Under the pieces are notes generated by a model, which saw only the letters and a list, made by a program, of their open reading frames with translations, had not been told where the DNA came from and did not search any database. From positions 4,915 through 68,914 of the forward strand of contig CAJTRL010000014.1 in the NCBI GenBank assembly GCA_910578715.1: a DNA stretch of 64,000 nucleotides, written 5' to 3'. The position numbers were made by a program, and so were the translations under genes. Source of the stretch: an uncultured Lachnospiraceae bacterium. GTDB lineage: Bacteria; Bacillota; Clostridia; Lachnospirales; Lachnospiraceae. This document shows, one piece after another, positions 1 through 8,633 of this stretch; the stretch's first letter is position 1; each line of letters begins with the position of its first letter.

Positions 1-209
1 GGCAGGGAATCGGCCTGGAGATGTTCCGGTTTGCGGAACAGACTGGAAAACAGGAGGGCGTCCGGTGTCTGCGTCTTTATGTCTATGAAAAGAATAATGT
101 GGCGATAAAAGCATATGAAAAGGGCGGATTCCGATACATTGGAAAAGAAGATATCGGCCTGAGAGAATACGGATTAGAGTGGTTTTATTTATATGAAAAA
201 GAAATATGA
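1..209 (+). CDS. GNAT-family N-acetyltransferase, C-terminal fragment
   Basis: The reading frame is open from base 3 to the stop at 209, so this is the 3' end of a gene that begins outside the window. The first residues are QGIGLEM, which fits the acetyl-CoA pyrophosphate-binding Q/RxxGxG/A loop of GNAT enzymes. The later segment LYVYEKNNVAIKAYEKGGF is the typical GNAT motif B (N-x-x-A-x-x-x-Y-x-x-x-G-F). Substrate cannot be told from this fragment. Confidence 0.8.
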   Translation, partial: QGIGLEMFRFAEQTGKQEGVRCLRLYVYEKNNVAIKAYEKGGFRYIGKEDIGLREYGLEWFYLYEKEI

Positions 210-211
210 AG

Positions 212-263
212 TGTTGAATAAATTCAACATTTGAATTTATTTGAGTGTCTGCAAAAGCAGACA
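212..263 (+). promoter_or_regulatory. Double-hairpin leader upstream of the MBL-fold gene
   Basis: Two perfect hairpins stand between the acetyltransferase and the next start codon: TGTTGAAT/ATTCAACA (212-229) and TGTCTGC-AAAA-GCAGACA (246-263), the second followed directly by AGATGGGAG, which holds the ribosome site. The same second hairpin and GATGGG tail recur on the minus strand at 41488-41511 upstream of a HAD gene, so this is a shared leader element rather than a simple terminator. Function is inferred only. Confidence 0.5.
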
Positions 264-276
264 GATGGGAGTAAAA

Positions 277-978
277 ATGAAAATAGAAACAATTCGCTGC
301 GGTCAGTCGAATGTCTATCTGTTGAATGGCGAAAATGGTAAGGCCGTGCTCATTGATACGGGAACGTCGGGCTGGCGGGACAAAGTTCTGGAATGCTGCC
401 AGGAAGCGGATGTCGGTCTGATAATACTGACACATGGCCATTTCGACCATTGCCAGAGCGCGGCATATCTTGCAGAGAAGCTGAATTGTCCCGTGGGAAT
501 TGCGGAGGAGGACGTACCTTTGCTGGAAGCGCATCAGAAAAGGAAGGTCTTTGGAAAAGGAATCTGGGGGCGTTTTTATGCCTGGGCCTCCAACCGCAAT
601 ATCCGTACTAATGAAATCGAAGCCGTGGCGCCGGGCGTCATTCTGAAGGAAGGCATGTCCCTGTCGGAATATGGCATTGACGGAAATATCGTAAAACTTG
701 CCGGACATACCAAAGGCTCGATAGGCGTAAGGTTATCCACCGGAGAGCTTTTTGTAGGGGATGCAATGCAGAATATTTTATTTCCGGCGGTTACATGGTG
801 TTATGAGGATGAGGAGCAGGCCGGAATCAGTGCCCGGAGGATTCAAAATATGGATGTCACGAAATTATTTTTCGGACACGGCTGGCCTAAGAACGGATAT
901 TTACCACGACATCCGTCTGTATGGGAGCGAATTATCCAAAATGACAGGAAAGGAGATAAGACAAAATGTTGCGATTAA
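277..978 (+). CDS. MBL-fold metallo-hydrolase
   Basis: A 233-aa single-domain metallo-beta-lactamase-fold protein. The dinuclear zinc signature THGHFDH (HxHxDH) is near residue 55, followed by the later ligands in LAGHTKGS, FVGDAM and FFGHG. This order fits glyoxalase II-like hydrolases, which hydrolyse thioesters, phosphodiesters or related bonds; the substrate cannot be assigned. I take ATG 277, with GGGAG five bases upstream, over the in-frame TTG at 241, which lies in the leader hairpin. It overlaps the next gene by 13 bases, suggesting translational coupling. Confidence 0.85.
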   Translation: MKIETIRCGQSNVYLLNGENGKAVLIDTGTSGWRDKVLECCQEADVGLIILTHGHFDHCQSAAYLAEKLNCPVGIAEEDVPLLEAHQKRKVFGKGIWGRFYAWASNRNIRTNEIEAVAPGVILKEGMSLSEYGIDGNIVKLAGHTKGSIGVRLSTGELFVGDAMQNILFPAVTWCYEDEEQAGISARRIQNMDVTKLFFGHGWPKNGYLPRHPSVWERIIQNDRKGDKTKCCD

Positions 979-1481
979 GACCCTATAAACCATGCGATGC
1001 GGAGGCGATTACTTCCTGGATAAAGGATGAAACGACATTTTACAGGTGGAGCGCGGGAAAATACGAAAAATATCCGGTTACGGCGGAGGATATGAACGCA
1101 TTTTACGATGCGAATGCTTTTTCGGACAGTTTTTTTGAAATGACAGCCTTTGATGGGGATGGAGTGGCCGGGCATCTGATTATGCGGTTTCCGGACGAGA
1201 ATAAGAAAATGGTTCGTTTCGGTTTCATCATTGTGGACGACGGCAGACGAGGAAAGGGCTATGGAAGGCAGATGCTGCAGCTTGCCATAAAATATGCGTT
1301 TGAAATTCTGATGGCGGACAGGATTACGCTCGGCGTGTTTGAAGATAACATTCCCGCGTATCGCTGTTATCAATCTGTGGGATTTCAGGAAACGGGACGG
1401 ATAGAACGCTATCGGATTGCGGGGGAAGAATGGAAGTGCAAAGAACTGGAACTGCTGAGGCCGGACAGATGCGGGGAATAG
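966..1481 (+). CDS. GNAT-family N-acetyltransferase
   Basis: A 171-aa cytoplasmic acetyltransferase of the RimJ/RimL-like type. FGFIIVDDGRRGKGYGRQML (about residues 82-101) is motif A with the RGKGYG acetyl-CoA loop, and NIPAYRCYQSVGF is motif B. The acceptor may be a protein N-terminus or a small amine. Start ATG 966 has AAAGGAG ten bases upstream and lies inside the end of the MBL gene; its own end overlaps the next gene, so 277-2017 is probably one transcript. Confidence 0.88.
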   Translation: MLRLRPYKPCDAEAITSWIKDETTFYRWSAGKYEKYPVTAEDMNAFYDANAFSDSFFEMTAFDGDGVAGHLIMRFPDENKKMVRFGFIIVDDGRRGKGYGRQMLQLAIKYAFEILMADRITLGVFEDNIPAYRCYQSVGFQETGRIERYRIAGEEWKCKELELLRPDRCGE

Positions 1482-2017
1482 ACCGGATTATTGTCTGCGG
1501 AGGAAACGGGGCCGGAAAAAGTACATTGGGAAGAAAATTGGCCGAAGTGTCAGGATATCAATTTAGAGACATTGAAGAATACTATTTTCCCGAAGTGGAT
1601 TCGCTCTATCCTTATGCGGCGGCGCGGACAAAGGAAGAGGTGGGGAGACTGCTTTTGGAGGATATGCGGAAATATCCGCGGTTTATTCTTGCGTCGGTCA
1701 AAGGGGATTACGGAAAAGAAGTGGAGTCACTTTTTACCCGTGCTGTGCTTATCAGCGTACCAGGAGACATTCGGATGGAGCGTGTGAGGAACAGGTCTTT
1801 TCAGAAATTTGGCAGCCGGATGCTTCCCGGCGGCGCTCTATACGATAAGGAAGAGGCGTTTTTTTCGATGGTGGAGAAACGTCCCGCAACGATTGCGGAG
1901 GACTGGCTGGCAGCCGTTTCCATACCGGTCATTCGGGTGGATGGAACGGAAACGGTTTCTAAAAATGTGGATAAAATAATGGAGGCGCTTCATGTACAAA
2001 ATCCTGATTGTGGATGA
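1469..2017 (+). CDS. P-loop nucleotide-binding protein (adenylate kinase/shikimate kinase-like)
   Basis: A 182-aa protein opening with a Walker A loop, GGNGAGKST, right after a short beta strand (IIVC). The rest is about the size of small nucleoside or shikimate kinases, but I see no family-specific lid or substrate motif, so the phosphoryl acceptor is unknown. Start ATG 1469 is chosen over upstream in-frame ATG 1430 because it leaves the usual few residues before the first strand. It overlaps both neighbours (13 and 26 bases). Confidence 0.7.
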   Translation: MRGIDRIIVCGGNGAGKSTLGRKLAEVSGYQFRDIEEYYFPEVDSLYPYAAARTKEEVGRLLLEDMRKYPRFILASVKGDYGKEVESLFTRAVLISVPGDIRMERVRNRSFQKFGSRMLPGGALYDKEEAFFSMVEKRPATIAEDWLAAVSIPVIRVDGTETVSKNVDKIMEALHVQNPDCG

Positions 2018-2663
2018 TGAAGAGGGAGTTGTCAGTTTATTAAAAGATTACCTTGAACTGAACCAATATGAAACGATGTGCGCTTATAATGGTCTGGAGG
2101 CGGTGGGAAAGTCGAAAGAAAATCCCGATTTGATTCTGCTGGATATTAATATGCCGGGGATGGACGGCCTTTTCGTATGCAGACAGATACGGGATTATGT
2201 GGACTGCCCGATTATCTTTCTCACGGCGCGCATAGAAGATGCGGATAAAATCAAAGGCTTTGCCGCTGGTGGCGACGATTATATGGTAAAGCCTTTTTCC
2301 ATAGACGAACTGGGCGCGCGGGTGGCCGCGCATATCAGACGGGAGCATCGGAACACGAGACAGGCTAACGTACGTTACTTTGGGAATCTTGCGATAGACT
2401 ATACAGCCAAAACGGTGTCGGCAAACGGAAATGGGATGGATTTTCCGAAGAAGGAGTTTGAAATTCTGGAACTGCTTTCTATGAACGCCGGACAGGTCTT
2501 TGATAAAGAACGAATTTACGAACTGCTCTGGGGCTATGACGCACAGGGGGACAGCGGCGTGGTAGCCGAGCATATCCGCCGCATCCGGGTAAGACTGCGG
2601 GCGGCAGGGGAAGAACATCACCTTGAGACAGTATGGGGGCTTGGGTACAAATGGGTCGGATAA
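1992..2663 (+). CDS. OmpR/PhoB-family response regulator
   Basis: A 223-aa two-domain regulator. The receiver domain shows the acidic pocket VDDEE, the phospho-acceptor Asp in LLDINMPG and the Lys of MVKPF; the C-terminal winged helix includes the segment HIRRIRVRLR typical of OmpR-type DNA binders. It overlaps the histidine kinase that follows, which is the expected partner, and precedes an ABC exporter that is a likely regulatory target. Confidence 0.95.
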   Translation: MYKILIVDDEEGVVSLLKDYLELNQYETMCAYNGLEAVGKSKENPDLILLDINMPGMDGLFVCRQIRDYVDCPIIFLTARIEDADKIKGFAAGGDDYMVKPFSIDELGARVAAHIRREHRNTRQANVRYFGNLAIDYTAKTVSANGNGMDFPKKEFEILELLSMNAGQVFDKERIYELLWGYDAQGDSGVVAEHIRRIRVRLRAAGEEHHLETVWGLGYKWVG

Positions 2664-4018
2664 AAAAACTGATTTTTCAGAGAACTTCCCGAAATGCTTC
2701 TCAGGGCACTGTTCAGGGTTTTTCCCGGACAATTCAACCGCGCAATTCTTTGAAATGGCGGATTCTGCTCTATATGCCGATACCGATTCTGCTGGCGCTT
2801 TTCGGCGTTTACCAAATCGGTTATGCGGTAAACGATTTGCAGACATGGTATATGGAAACTGTTTTTACAGGAAGCGGACTGGACGTTTCGGAGAAGGAAG
2901 CGGATGATTCCATGATTGCATATGAAGGCGGTAATTATACGGTATATAAAACGGAGGATGGCGTTTCTCATTATATATTTCACAACGTCAAAAGCGCGGG
3001 AACGAAAGGAGAGGCTTTTGGCTACTGGCTGATTTCTTTTGGACAGGTAGCGCTGATGACTTTATGGGTTGCGGCCTGTATTTTTGCGGGCGGATATTTA
3101 TATTATAAAAGAGAGATGGAAAAGGCCATTCGGCAGCTTTTGTACTCGGCGGAACAAATTGCAGATAACCGCCTTGATTTTAAAATGGAAAAGACGAGGG
3201 CGAATGAACTCGGCATGGTATGCGATGCTTTTGAAAAGATGCGTGCCTCTTTGTATGAGACAAGTCAGGAGAATTTCCGGATTCTGGAGGAACGGAAACG
3301 GCTGAATGCTGCTTTTGCCCATGATATGCGCAATCCGGTTACGGTACTGAAAGGCTATGCGGATTTACTGGAGCGTTATGTTCCCGGGCAACAAATCAGC
3401 CCGGAAAAAGAACTGGAAATCATCCGTATGGTGCGCGGCCAGACAAAGCGGCTGGAGAACTATGTTCGGAAGATGAGCGAAGTGCAGAAGCTGGAAGATA
3501 TTACGCCCTCATATGAAGAGACGGATTATGGGGAGCTGATTTTCCTGTGTACGGAAACCGCCAGACAACTGGACGAACGGATAATCGTCCGGGAAGGCAG
3601 CGCGTTGGAAACGGAAATGACATTGGAGCCGGAAACGAAAGCAAAGGCCGCATCGGCAAGGTCATACCCGGATAAAATCTGCATCGACAGAGAACTGGCG
3701 CTTGAAGTGCTGGAAAATCTTTTATCTAATGCTTCCACATATGCGAAAACCAGAATCCTTCTGTCCATCACAAAAGGAACACATGAGCTGGTATTTCGCG
3801 TCGAAGACGATGGCAATGGCTTTTCCGCGGAAGCGCTGCGGATGGCGGCCAGTCCTTTTTACCGGGAAGAAGGAGCTGAGGACAGGCTGCATTTCGGTCT
3901 TGGACTGTATATTTGCAAGCTGATTTGTGAAAAATGCGGCGGCAGACTGACGTTTGCGAACGGCCCGGAAGGGACCGGCGGTGTAGTGTGTGCGGTATTT
4001 GCGCTGGGCGGGAAATGA
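2633..4018 (+). CDS. Sensor histidine kinase
   Basis: A 461-aa membrane kinase with two transmembrane segments (about residues 45-70 and 135-158) flanking a short extracellular loop of roughly 65 residues. These are followed by a HAMP-like linker, the phospho-acceptor His in AHDMRNPVTVLKGY, the N box ENLLSNAS, the G1 box DDGNGFS and the G2 box FGLGLYICK. The short loop suggests sensing within or close to the membrane. ATG 2651 is an equally possible start. It is the partner of the overlapping OmpR-type regulator. Confidence 0.92.
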   Translation: MGAWVQMGRIKKLIFQRTSRNASQGTVQGFSRTIQPRNSLKWRILLYMPIPILLALFGVYQIGYAVNDLQTWYMETVFTGSGLDVSEKEADDSMIAYEGGNYTVYKTEDGVSHYIFHNVKSAGTKGEAFGYWLISFGQVALMTLWVAACIFAGGYLYYKREMEKAIRQLLYSAEQIADNRLDFKMEKTRANELGMVCDAFEKMRASLYETSQENFRILEERKRLNAAFAHDMRNPVTVLKGYADLLERYVPGQQISPEKELEIIRMVRGQTKRLENYVRKMSEVQKLEDITPSYEETDYGELIFLCTETARQLDERIIVREGSALETEMTLEPETKAKAASARSYPDKICIDRELALEVLENLLSNASTYAKTRILLSITKGTHELVFRVEDDGNGFSAEALRMAASPFYREEGAEDRLHFGLGLYICKLICEKCGGRLTFANGPEGTGGVVCAVFALGGK

Positions 4019-4141
4019 GGACAGTGACGGAGCAGTTTAAAAGTCGTCTGCAGTATGGCGAACGCTGCAAGCTATAAAGGCAGATTTTGGAAAAAGAATT
4101 TCACAAAAGTAGATAAAAAATTGAAAATTGTATCTTACGAT

Positions 4142-4173
4142 AATGGTGCATGGAAACGTGCATCATTTTTTGT
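4142..4173 (+). terminator. Rho-independent terminator after the two-component genes
   Basis: An 11-bp stem with two G-U pairs (AATGGTGCATG, GAAA loop, CGTGCATCATT) is followed by a run of T. It separates the kinase gene from the ABC exporter genes, which start about 45 bases downstream. Confidence 0.65.
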
Positions 4174-4217
4174 GCGAGCAATGAGCCGGGCGGGATGAGC
4201 AGGAATGGAGGATTCAT

Positions 4218-5225
4218 ATGGAAAATCAAATCATCATGGAACACGTCAATAAGTATTACGGAAAAAAGCAGGCTCTGAAGGACATCAATCTGACAATCGG
4301 CCAGGGAATGTTCGGGTTACTGGGGAGAAACGGCGCGGGAAAAAGCACGCTCATGAAAATTCTGGCGACGCTGCATGGAAAGCAGAGCGGCAGCATTACC
4401 GTATGCGGAGTGCCGATTGAAAATGACAAAGAAATCAGGAGCATAACAGGCTATCTGCCACAGGATTTTTCCATGTACCCTTTTATGACAGTGGGAGAGG
4501 CGCTGGATTATCTTGGTATGTTATCGGAAATCCCGAAAAAGGAACGGAGACAGAGAATCGACGATTTATTGGAAAAAGTGCATTTGTCCGGGGAACGGCA
4601 TAAAAAAATACGAAGTCTTTCAGGCGGTATGAAGCGGCGGCTTGGCATCGCCCAGGCTTTGCTGCATGACCCGCGCGTGCTGATTGTGGACGAGCCGACG
4701 GCGGGGCTTGACCCGGAAGAACGCATCCGTTTCCGGAATCTGCTGTGCGAGGTAGCGGAAGAGCGGATTGTGATTCTTTCCACGCATATTGTGGGGGATA
4801 TTGAAGCCGCCTGTGAAAATCTGGCGGTTTTAAATGAGGGAGAAATTCTCTGGAAGGGGACGCTGGATGAAATTCTGTCAGACGCTTCGGGCAAAGTTTA
4901 CCGGGCGGAAATAAACAGCAGAGAGCTGGCGCGGATAAAAAAGAATTACCCTGTGACAGGTATGCTGAAACAGGGAGACCATATTCTGGTCCGTTTTCTT
5001 TCCGGGACGGCGCCGGATGTGCCGGGCGCACTCCCCGAAGAAGCGAACTGCGAAGACGCGTATTTGTACTGCCTTGCGCAGCACGGATGCGAAGTGATGG
5101 GCGGGAAATCGACGGATTGCAGAACGACTGGCGAAGACGAGATGATTTGTGGAACAATGGAGAAAGAAGCATCAGACCGGAAGAAAGCAGACCGCAGAAC
5201 AGGAGGTGGGAAGACATGTTTCTGA
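4218..5225 (+). CDS. ABC transporter ATP-binding protein (ABC-2 exporter type)
   Basis: A 335-aa ATPase. It shows Walker A GRNGAGKST, Q-loop region YLPQDFSMYPFMT, signature LSGGMKRR, Walker B LIVDEPTAGLDPEER and switch His in STHIV. The D-loop and the roughly 100-residue C-terminal extension match exporters of the CcmA/NatA type. It precedes two membrane proteins that should form its channel. The end overlaps the first permease start by 10 bases. Cargo unknown; location beside a sensor-regulator pair suggests antimicrobial peptide or drug export. Confidence 0.93.
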   Translation: MENQIIMEHVNKYYGKKQALKDINLTIGQGMFGLLGRNGAGKSTLMKILATLHGKQSGSITVCGVPIENDKEIRSITGYLPQDFSMYPFMTVGEALDYLGMLSEIPKKERRQRIDDLLEKVHLSGERHKKIRSLSGGMKRRLGIAQALLHDPRVLIVDEPTAGLDPEERIRFRNLLCEVAEERIVILSTHIVGDIEAACENLAVLNEGEILWKGTLDEILSDASGKVYRAEINSRELARIKKNYPVTGMLKQGDHILVRFLSGTAPDVPGALPEEANCEDAYLYCLAQHGCEVMGGKSTDCRTTGEDEMICGTMEKEASDRKKADRRTGGGKTCF

Positions 5226-6418
5226 CAGAATGTGCCAAACTATGCCGCTCCTTTGTATTCTGGATTTTTGCGGCGGCAATCTTTCTGGTATATCTGACAC
5301 AGTTTGCGCCGGAGCTGGAAGCAAAGATGGCGGAGCCAACGGAGGAAAATGCTTCTTACGGAAGCGTCCTGACGAAAGACCCGGATGTGATAATGCCTGC
5401 GGCGGTAAAAAATCTTGTGGAGGAATACCTGGAAGGGTCTTATACGGCTTATCCGCTGATGTTCTATAAGAAAGTGTTTTTAAAGGAAGAAGAAACGGCC
5501 CGCATGGCGGCAATTCTGGAAGAGCTGACGGGACTGACAAAGGAGGAGCTTAATTCTTTTACTGCATATGAACCGGCCGGATATTATTATGAAAGTACGG
5601 ACGGCGGCCGGCCGGCGGAATGGCACGAAGCTGTTTTGCCGGATTATACGTTGACAGGGGTAAGCTATGAGCGCTTTCTGGAGCTGATGAAACAGGCCGA
5701 TGATTTAATCGGAGGCGGTTCCAGCTATGCGGAGAAAAAACTGATAACGGAGTTTTCCACGGTTCCGATGGATTATAGAACGGCGTTAGAGGAATATCAT
5801 ACCATTGTGACCGGGGAGGAGATAGGAGCGGCTTATGTCAGATTATACTGCGACTACATGGGACTTTTTCTGGCAGTCATGCCGGTTTTTGCGGCCGCTG
5901 CTTTCTGGGATATGGACAGAAGGAGCCGGACCGGGGCGGTGGTTTACAGCAGAAAAGCGTCTTCCGTCAAAATAGTGGGAATGCGGTATGCCGCACTGGT
6001 ATTTTGTATGCTGCTTCCTTTATTGCTGACGCTGCTTCATGCGGTAGTCTGCCTGAACGGACTTTACCCAGAACTGGATATTGCGTGGGGGAGAGGATTT
6101 GGGCTGGCCGTTGTCTGGCTGCTGCCGGAACTGATGACCGTTACTGCAGCTGGCGTGGCGGCGACGGAACTTCTTTCGCCTCTGGCCGCGGTTTTCTTAC
6201 AGGGTGTCTGGTGGTATCTGGCGGTCGGGCAAAATGAGCTGACCGGAACGATGACGAAGTGGGGGCTTGTACTGCGGCACAATAGTCTGACGGGGCTCCG
6301 GATTTTTCAGGAAGAATACCGGACCTTTGTATGGAACAGGTGCTTTTATCTGGCTGTGGCTTTTGTGCTCGTAATGGTAGAAATATTTTTATTCCATAGA
6401 AAAAGACGGGGTCATTGA
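5216..6418 (+). CDS. ABC transporter membrane subunit (ABC-2-like)
   Basis: A 400-aa membrane protein with one N-terminal transmembrane helix (residues 11-30), a large extracytoplasmic segment of about 180 residues and a C-terminal bundle of about five helices. This is the common layout of exporter permeases paired with NatA-type ATPases. The start ATG 5216 follows AGGAGG and is preferred over a frame extension to 5087 that would lie inside the ATPase gene. Confidence 0.78.
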   Translation: MFLTECAKLCRSFVFWIFAAAIFLVYLTQFAPELEAKMAEPTEENASYGSVLTKDPDVIMPAAVKNLVEEYLEGSYTAYPLMFYKKVFLKEEETARMAAILEELTGLTKEELNSFTAYEPAGYYYESTDGGRPAEWHEAVLPDYTLTGVSYERFLELMKQADDLIGGGSSYAEKKLITEFSTVPMDYRTALEEYHTIVTGEEIGAAYVRLYCDYMGLFLAVMPVFAAAAFWDMDRRSRTGAVVYSRKASSVKIVGMRYAALVFCMLLPLLLTLLHAVVCLNGLYPELDIAWGRGFGLAVVWLLPELMTVTAAGVAATELLSPLAAVFLQGVWWYLAVGQNELTGTMTKWGLVLRHNSLTGLRIFQEEYRTFVWNRCFYLAVAFVLVMVEIFLFHRKRRGH

Positions 6419-6419
6419 T

Positions 6420-7046
6420 ATGAAGATAAAGTTTGAAATCTTAACCTCGAATCTGCGCCATCATTTCCTGATGCCGTTTCTGTCGGCTGTGGCGGTTCTG
6501 GCGCTGACGGCAGTTTTCTTTCCGGTTACGGCGCTGAAAGGAAATGATGTGAGCAAGCCGTTGGAATATTTTCTGCCCTTTGCGGGGGCGGCTCTGCTGA
6601 CGCCGATATTTTTACCTGAGCAGGACAGCAGCATCGGGGATGTTGTCGAAGCTAAGAAAATAAACGGGTTCGTTACATATAAATTACGACTGTTATGTTC
6701 CGCCGCCGCACTGTGTATGCTAATTGTTCTATTTATTTTCATTATGTACTTGAACGAATGCGAAGTACGGTGGTATCATGTCTATGCCAGTATTTCTTCC
6801 GCGCTTTTTATGGGAGGCATCGGGTTTCTGGTTTCCGGCGTAAGTGAAAATGTGATTGCCGGATATATGGCGGCTTTTCTATATTATATCGCATGTTATG
6901 GAATGAAAAACCAGCTCGGTTTTTTCTGGCTTTTTCGGATGAGTGTGGGACTCCGGCCTGAAAAAACATGGCTTTTGTGCGGCGGTATTGTTCTGATTGT
7001 GCTGACTTTTGAAATCAGGAAAATGCGGCGGAAGCGGCGGGGATAA
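6420..7046 (+). CDS. Small ABC exporter membrane subunit
   Basis: A 208-aa protein with about six hydrophobic segments. It starts one base after the upstream permease stop, so it belongs to the same operon. Its helices and size fit a second channel-forming subunit of the exporter. No sequence motif identifies it further. Confidence 0.6.
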   Translation: MKIKFEILTSNLRHHFLMPFLSAVAVLALTAVFFPVTALKGNDVSKPLEYFLPFAGAALLTPIFLPEQDSSIGDVVEAKKINGFVTYKLRLLCSAAALCMLIVLFIFIMYLNECEVRWYHVYASISSALFMGGIGFLVSGVSENVIAGYMAAFLYYIACYGMKNQLGFFWLFRMSVGLRPEKTWLLCGGIVLIVLTFEIRKMRRKRRG

Positions 7047-7105
7047 AAGGGGATAAAAATAGTGTTAAAACAAGATTTAACATAAAAAGAAAGGCAATTG
7101 ATACG

Positions 7106-7144
7106 ATGAAATTATGTATTGCAGCAGCTCCATGCAAAGTTTGA
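7106..7144 (+). CDS. Putative 12-residue leader peptide of the MFS pump
   Basis: The short open frame MKLCIAAAPCKV is preceded by AAAGG about 12 bases upstream of its ATG. Its 3' half is the left arm of a perfect 11-bp inverted repeat and also contains GCAAAGT, which competes for pairing near the pump's ribosome site. This is the layout of drug-induced translational attenuators (erm, cat, mef types). No expression evidence; the call rests on position and structure. Confidence 0.5.
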   Translation: MKLCIAAAPCKV

Positions 7145-7246
7145 CAGGGCAGAATTGCATGGAGCAAAAATAGGAGAACTGCCCGCAGACTTTGCAAAAT
7201 TTCAAAAGTTAAAAGTAGATTTAGCAATTTGAAAAGGAGCAAAGTC
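7127..7246 (+). promoter_or_regulatory. Candidate translational attenuator before the MFS gene
   Basis: GCTCCATGCAA (7127-7137) pairs perfectly with TTGCATGGAGC (7155-7165). GACTTTGC (7188-7195) pairs perfectly with GCAAAGTC (7239-7246), which ends one base before the pump start and covers the gap after its GGAG site. ACTTTGC (7189-7195) can instead pair with GCAAAGT (7134-7140) inside the leader peptide, and GGGCAG near 7147 with CTGCCC near 7179. The pairings exclude one another, so a stalled ribosome on the leader could switch access to the start. Confidence 0.55.
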
Positions 7247-7247
7247 C

Positions 7248-8582
7248 ATGAAAATAATAAAAAATGATAGAAATATCTTCGCAAGAAAGAATACCTTTCG
7301 GGAAATGAAAATGTTTCTGCTTCTCTGGAGCACCCAGTCCCTGTCCGGGCTTGGGAGTGCGATGACGGCTTATGCGCTCGTCATCTGGTCTTACACGCAG
7401 AAAGGCTCGGCGCTGATGACGGCGCTTCTAATGGTAAGTTCTTATGCGCCTTATGTGCTTTTTAGCATTTTTGCGGGAGCGCTCAGCGACAAGTGGAACA
7501 AAAAGGCGACCATGCTGGTCTGCGATACGGCGGCAGCATTAACAACGGTTGTTATGCTAATTTTACTGCGGAATGATGCGCTTCAAATATGGCATTTGTA
7601 TTTGCTCAACGCGGTTAATGGCCTGATGAATACCGTACAGCAGCCGGCGTCGGAAGTGGCGGTCACAAGGATACTTCCGAAAAAATATTATCAGCGGGTG
7701 GGCGGTCTGCGATATCTTTCCAGTTCCCTGACCTCGATTATGACGCCGGTCATCGCAACGGCGGTGATGGGAATGGCGGGAATGGAAGCGGTCGTGGCAG
7801 TCGATTTGTGTTCCTTCGGGATTGCTTTTCTGGTGCTGTTGTTTGTCATCAGGATTCCGGAAAAGGAAGCGGATGCGGCAGAAAGGGAGAAACTGTTTCT
7901 CTCTGTCCGGAAGGGAATCGGATATCTGGTGAAGGAGCGGGGAATCTTAGGACTGATTCTGTTCCTGGCGGCGATTAATCTGGTTGCTTCCGTTTATAAT
8001 GCGGCGTTTCCGGCGATGATGCTTTCGCGGAACGGCGGAAGCGAAAAAGCGTTGGGAATGGTCAATATGGTTATCGGCATTGCAACGCTGACGGGAAGCA
8101 TTCTGGCATCTTTGCTGAAAGCGCCCAGGAGCCGGGTGCGGGTTATCTGCAACAGTCTGCTCTTTGCCATGAGTACGGAAAATTTTCTGCTGGCTTTCGG
8201 GAGAACGCCGTTATTTTGGTGCATCGGAGGTTTTCTTGGCTGGATTGCCATACCGGTTATGAATGCAAATCTGGACGCGGTTATGCGGCTGCATACGCCG
8301 GAAGAAATGCAGGGACGCATTTATGCTGTCAGAAATTCCTTTCAGTTTTTTACAATTCCGGTGGGGTATCTGCTCGGCGGATTTCTGGTGGATTCGGTAT
8401 TCGAGCCGGTGATGGCGCGCCAGAAGAACGGAAGTGTTCTTTTTTGGATGTTCGGAAGTGGAAAAGGTTCCGGCGCGGCATTTCTTTTTTTCATTCTCGC
8501 TTTTGTGGGAATCGGCGTCTGCCTCTGGTTCCGGCACGATAAACATATCTGGGAGCTGGAAAGAGAAGACGGCGGCTTATAA
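7248..8582 (+). CDS. MFS efflux transporter (MFS_3/macrolide-efflux-like)
   Basis: A 444-aa major-facilitator protein with 12 predicted membrane helices. The loop 2-3 motif GALSDKWNKK (motif A) is present near residue 80, and the opening (FLLLWSTQSLSGLGSAMTAYA) is typical of MefA-like exporters. It should expel small drugs by proton antiport. AAAAGGAG lies eight bases upstream of ATG 7248. The structured leader with its own short peptide suggests induction by a ribosome-targeting compound. Confidence 0.85.
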   Translation: MKIIKNDRNIFARKNTFREMKMFLLLWSTQSLSGLGSAMTAYALVIWSYTQKGSALMTALLMVSSYAPYVLFSIFAGALSDKWNKKATMLVCDTAAALTTVVMLILLRNDALQIWHLYLLNAVNGLMNTVQQPASEVAVTRILPKKYYQRVGGLRYLSSSLTSIMTPVIATAVMGMAGMEAVVAVDLCSFGIAFLVLLFVIRIPEKEADAAEREKLFLSVRKGIGYLVKERGILGLILFLAAINLVASVYNAAFPAMMLSRNGGSEKALGMVNMVIGIATLTGSILASLLKAPRSRVRVICNSLLFAMSTENFLLAFGRTPLFWCIGGFLGWIAIPVMNANLDAVMRLHTPEEMQGRIYAVRNSFQFFTIPVGYLLGGFLVDSVFEPVMARQKNGSVLFWMFGSGKGSGAAFLFFILAFVGIGVCLWFRHDKHIWELEREDGGL

Positions 8583-8595
8583 AAACGAACGACAA

Positions 8596-8632
8596 AACAG
8601 GGACGGTGTATCATACACCGCCCCTGTCTTTG
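8596..8632. terminator. Bidirectional terminator between MFS and GH94 genes
   Basis: The stem ACAGGGACGGTGTA / TACACCGCCCCTGT with a three-base loop has A-rich sequence on the left and T-rich on the right, so it can end both of the convergent genes. Confidence 0.85.
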
Positions 8633-8633
8633 T

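Noticed and set aside
4483..5238. 251-codon minus-strand open frame
   Set aside because: It is a shadow of the ABC ATPase gene with Ser/Arg/Pro-rich sequence and no domain.
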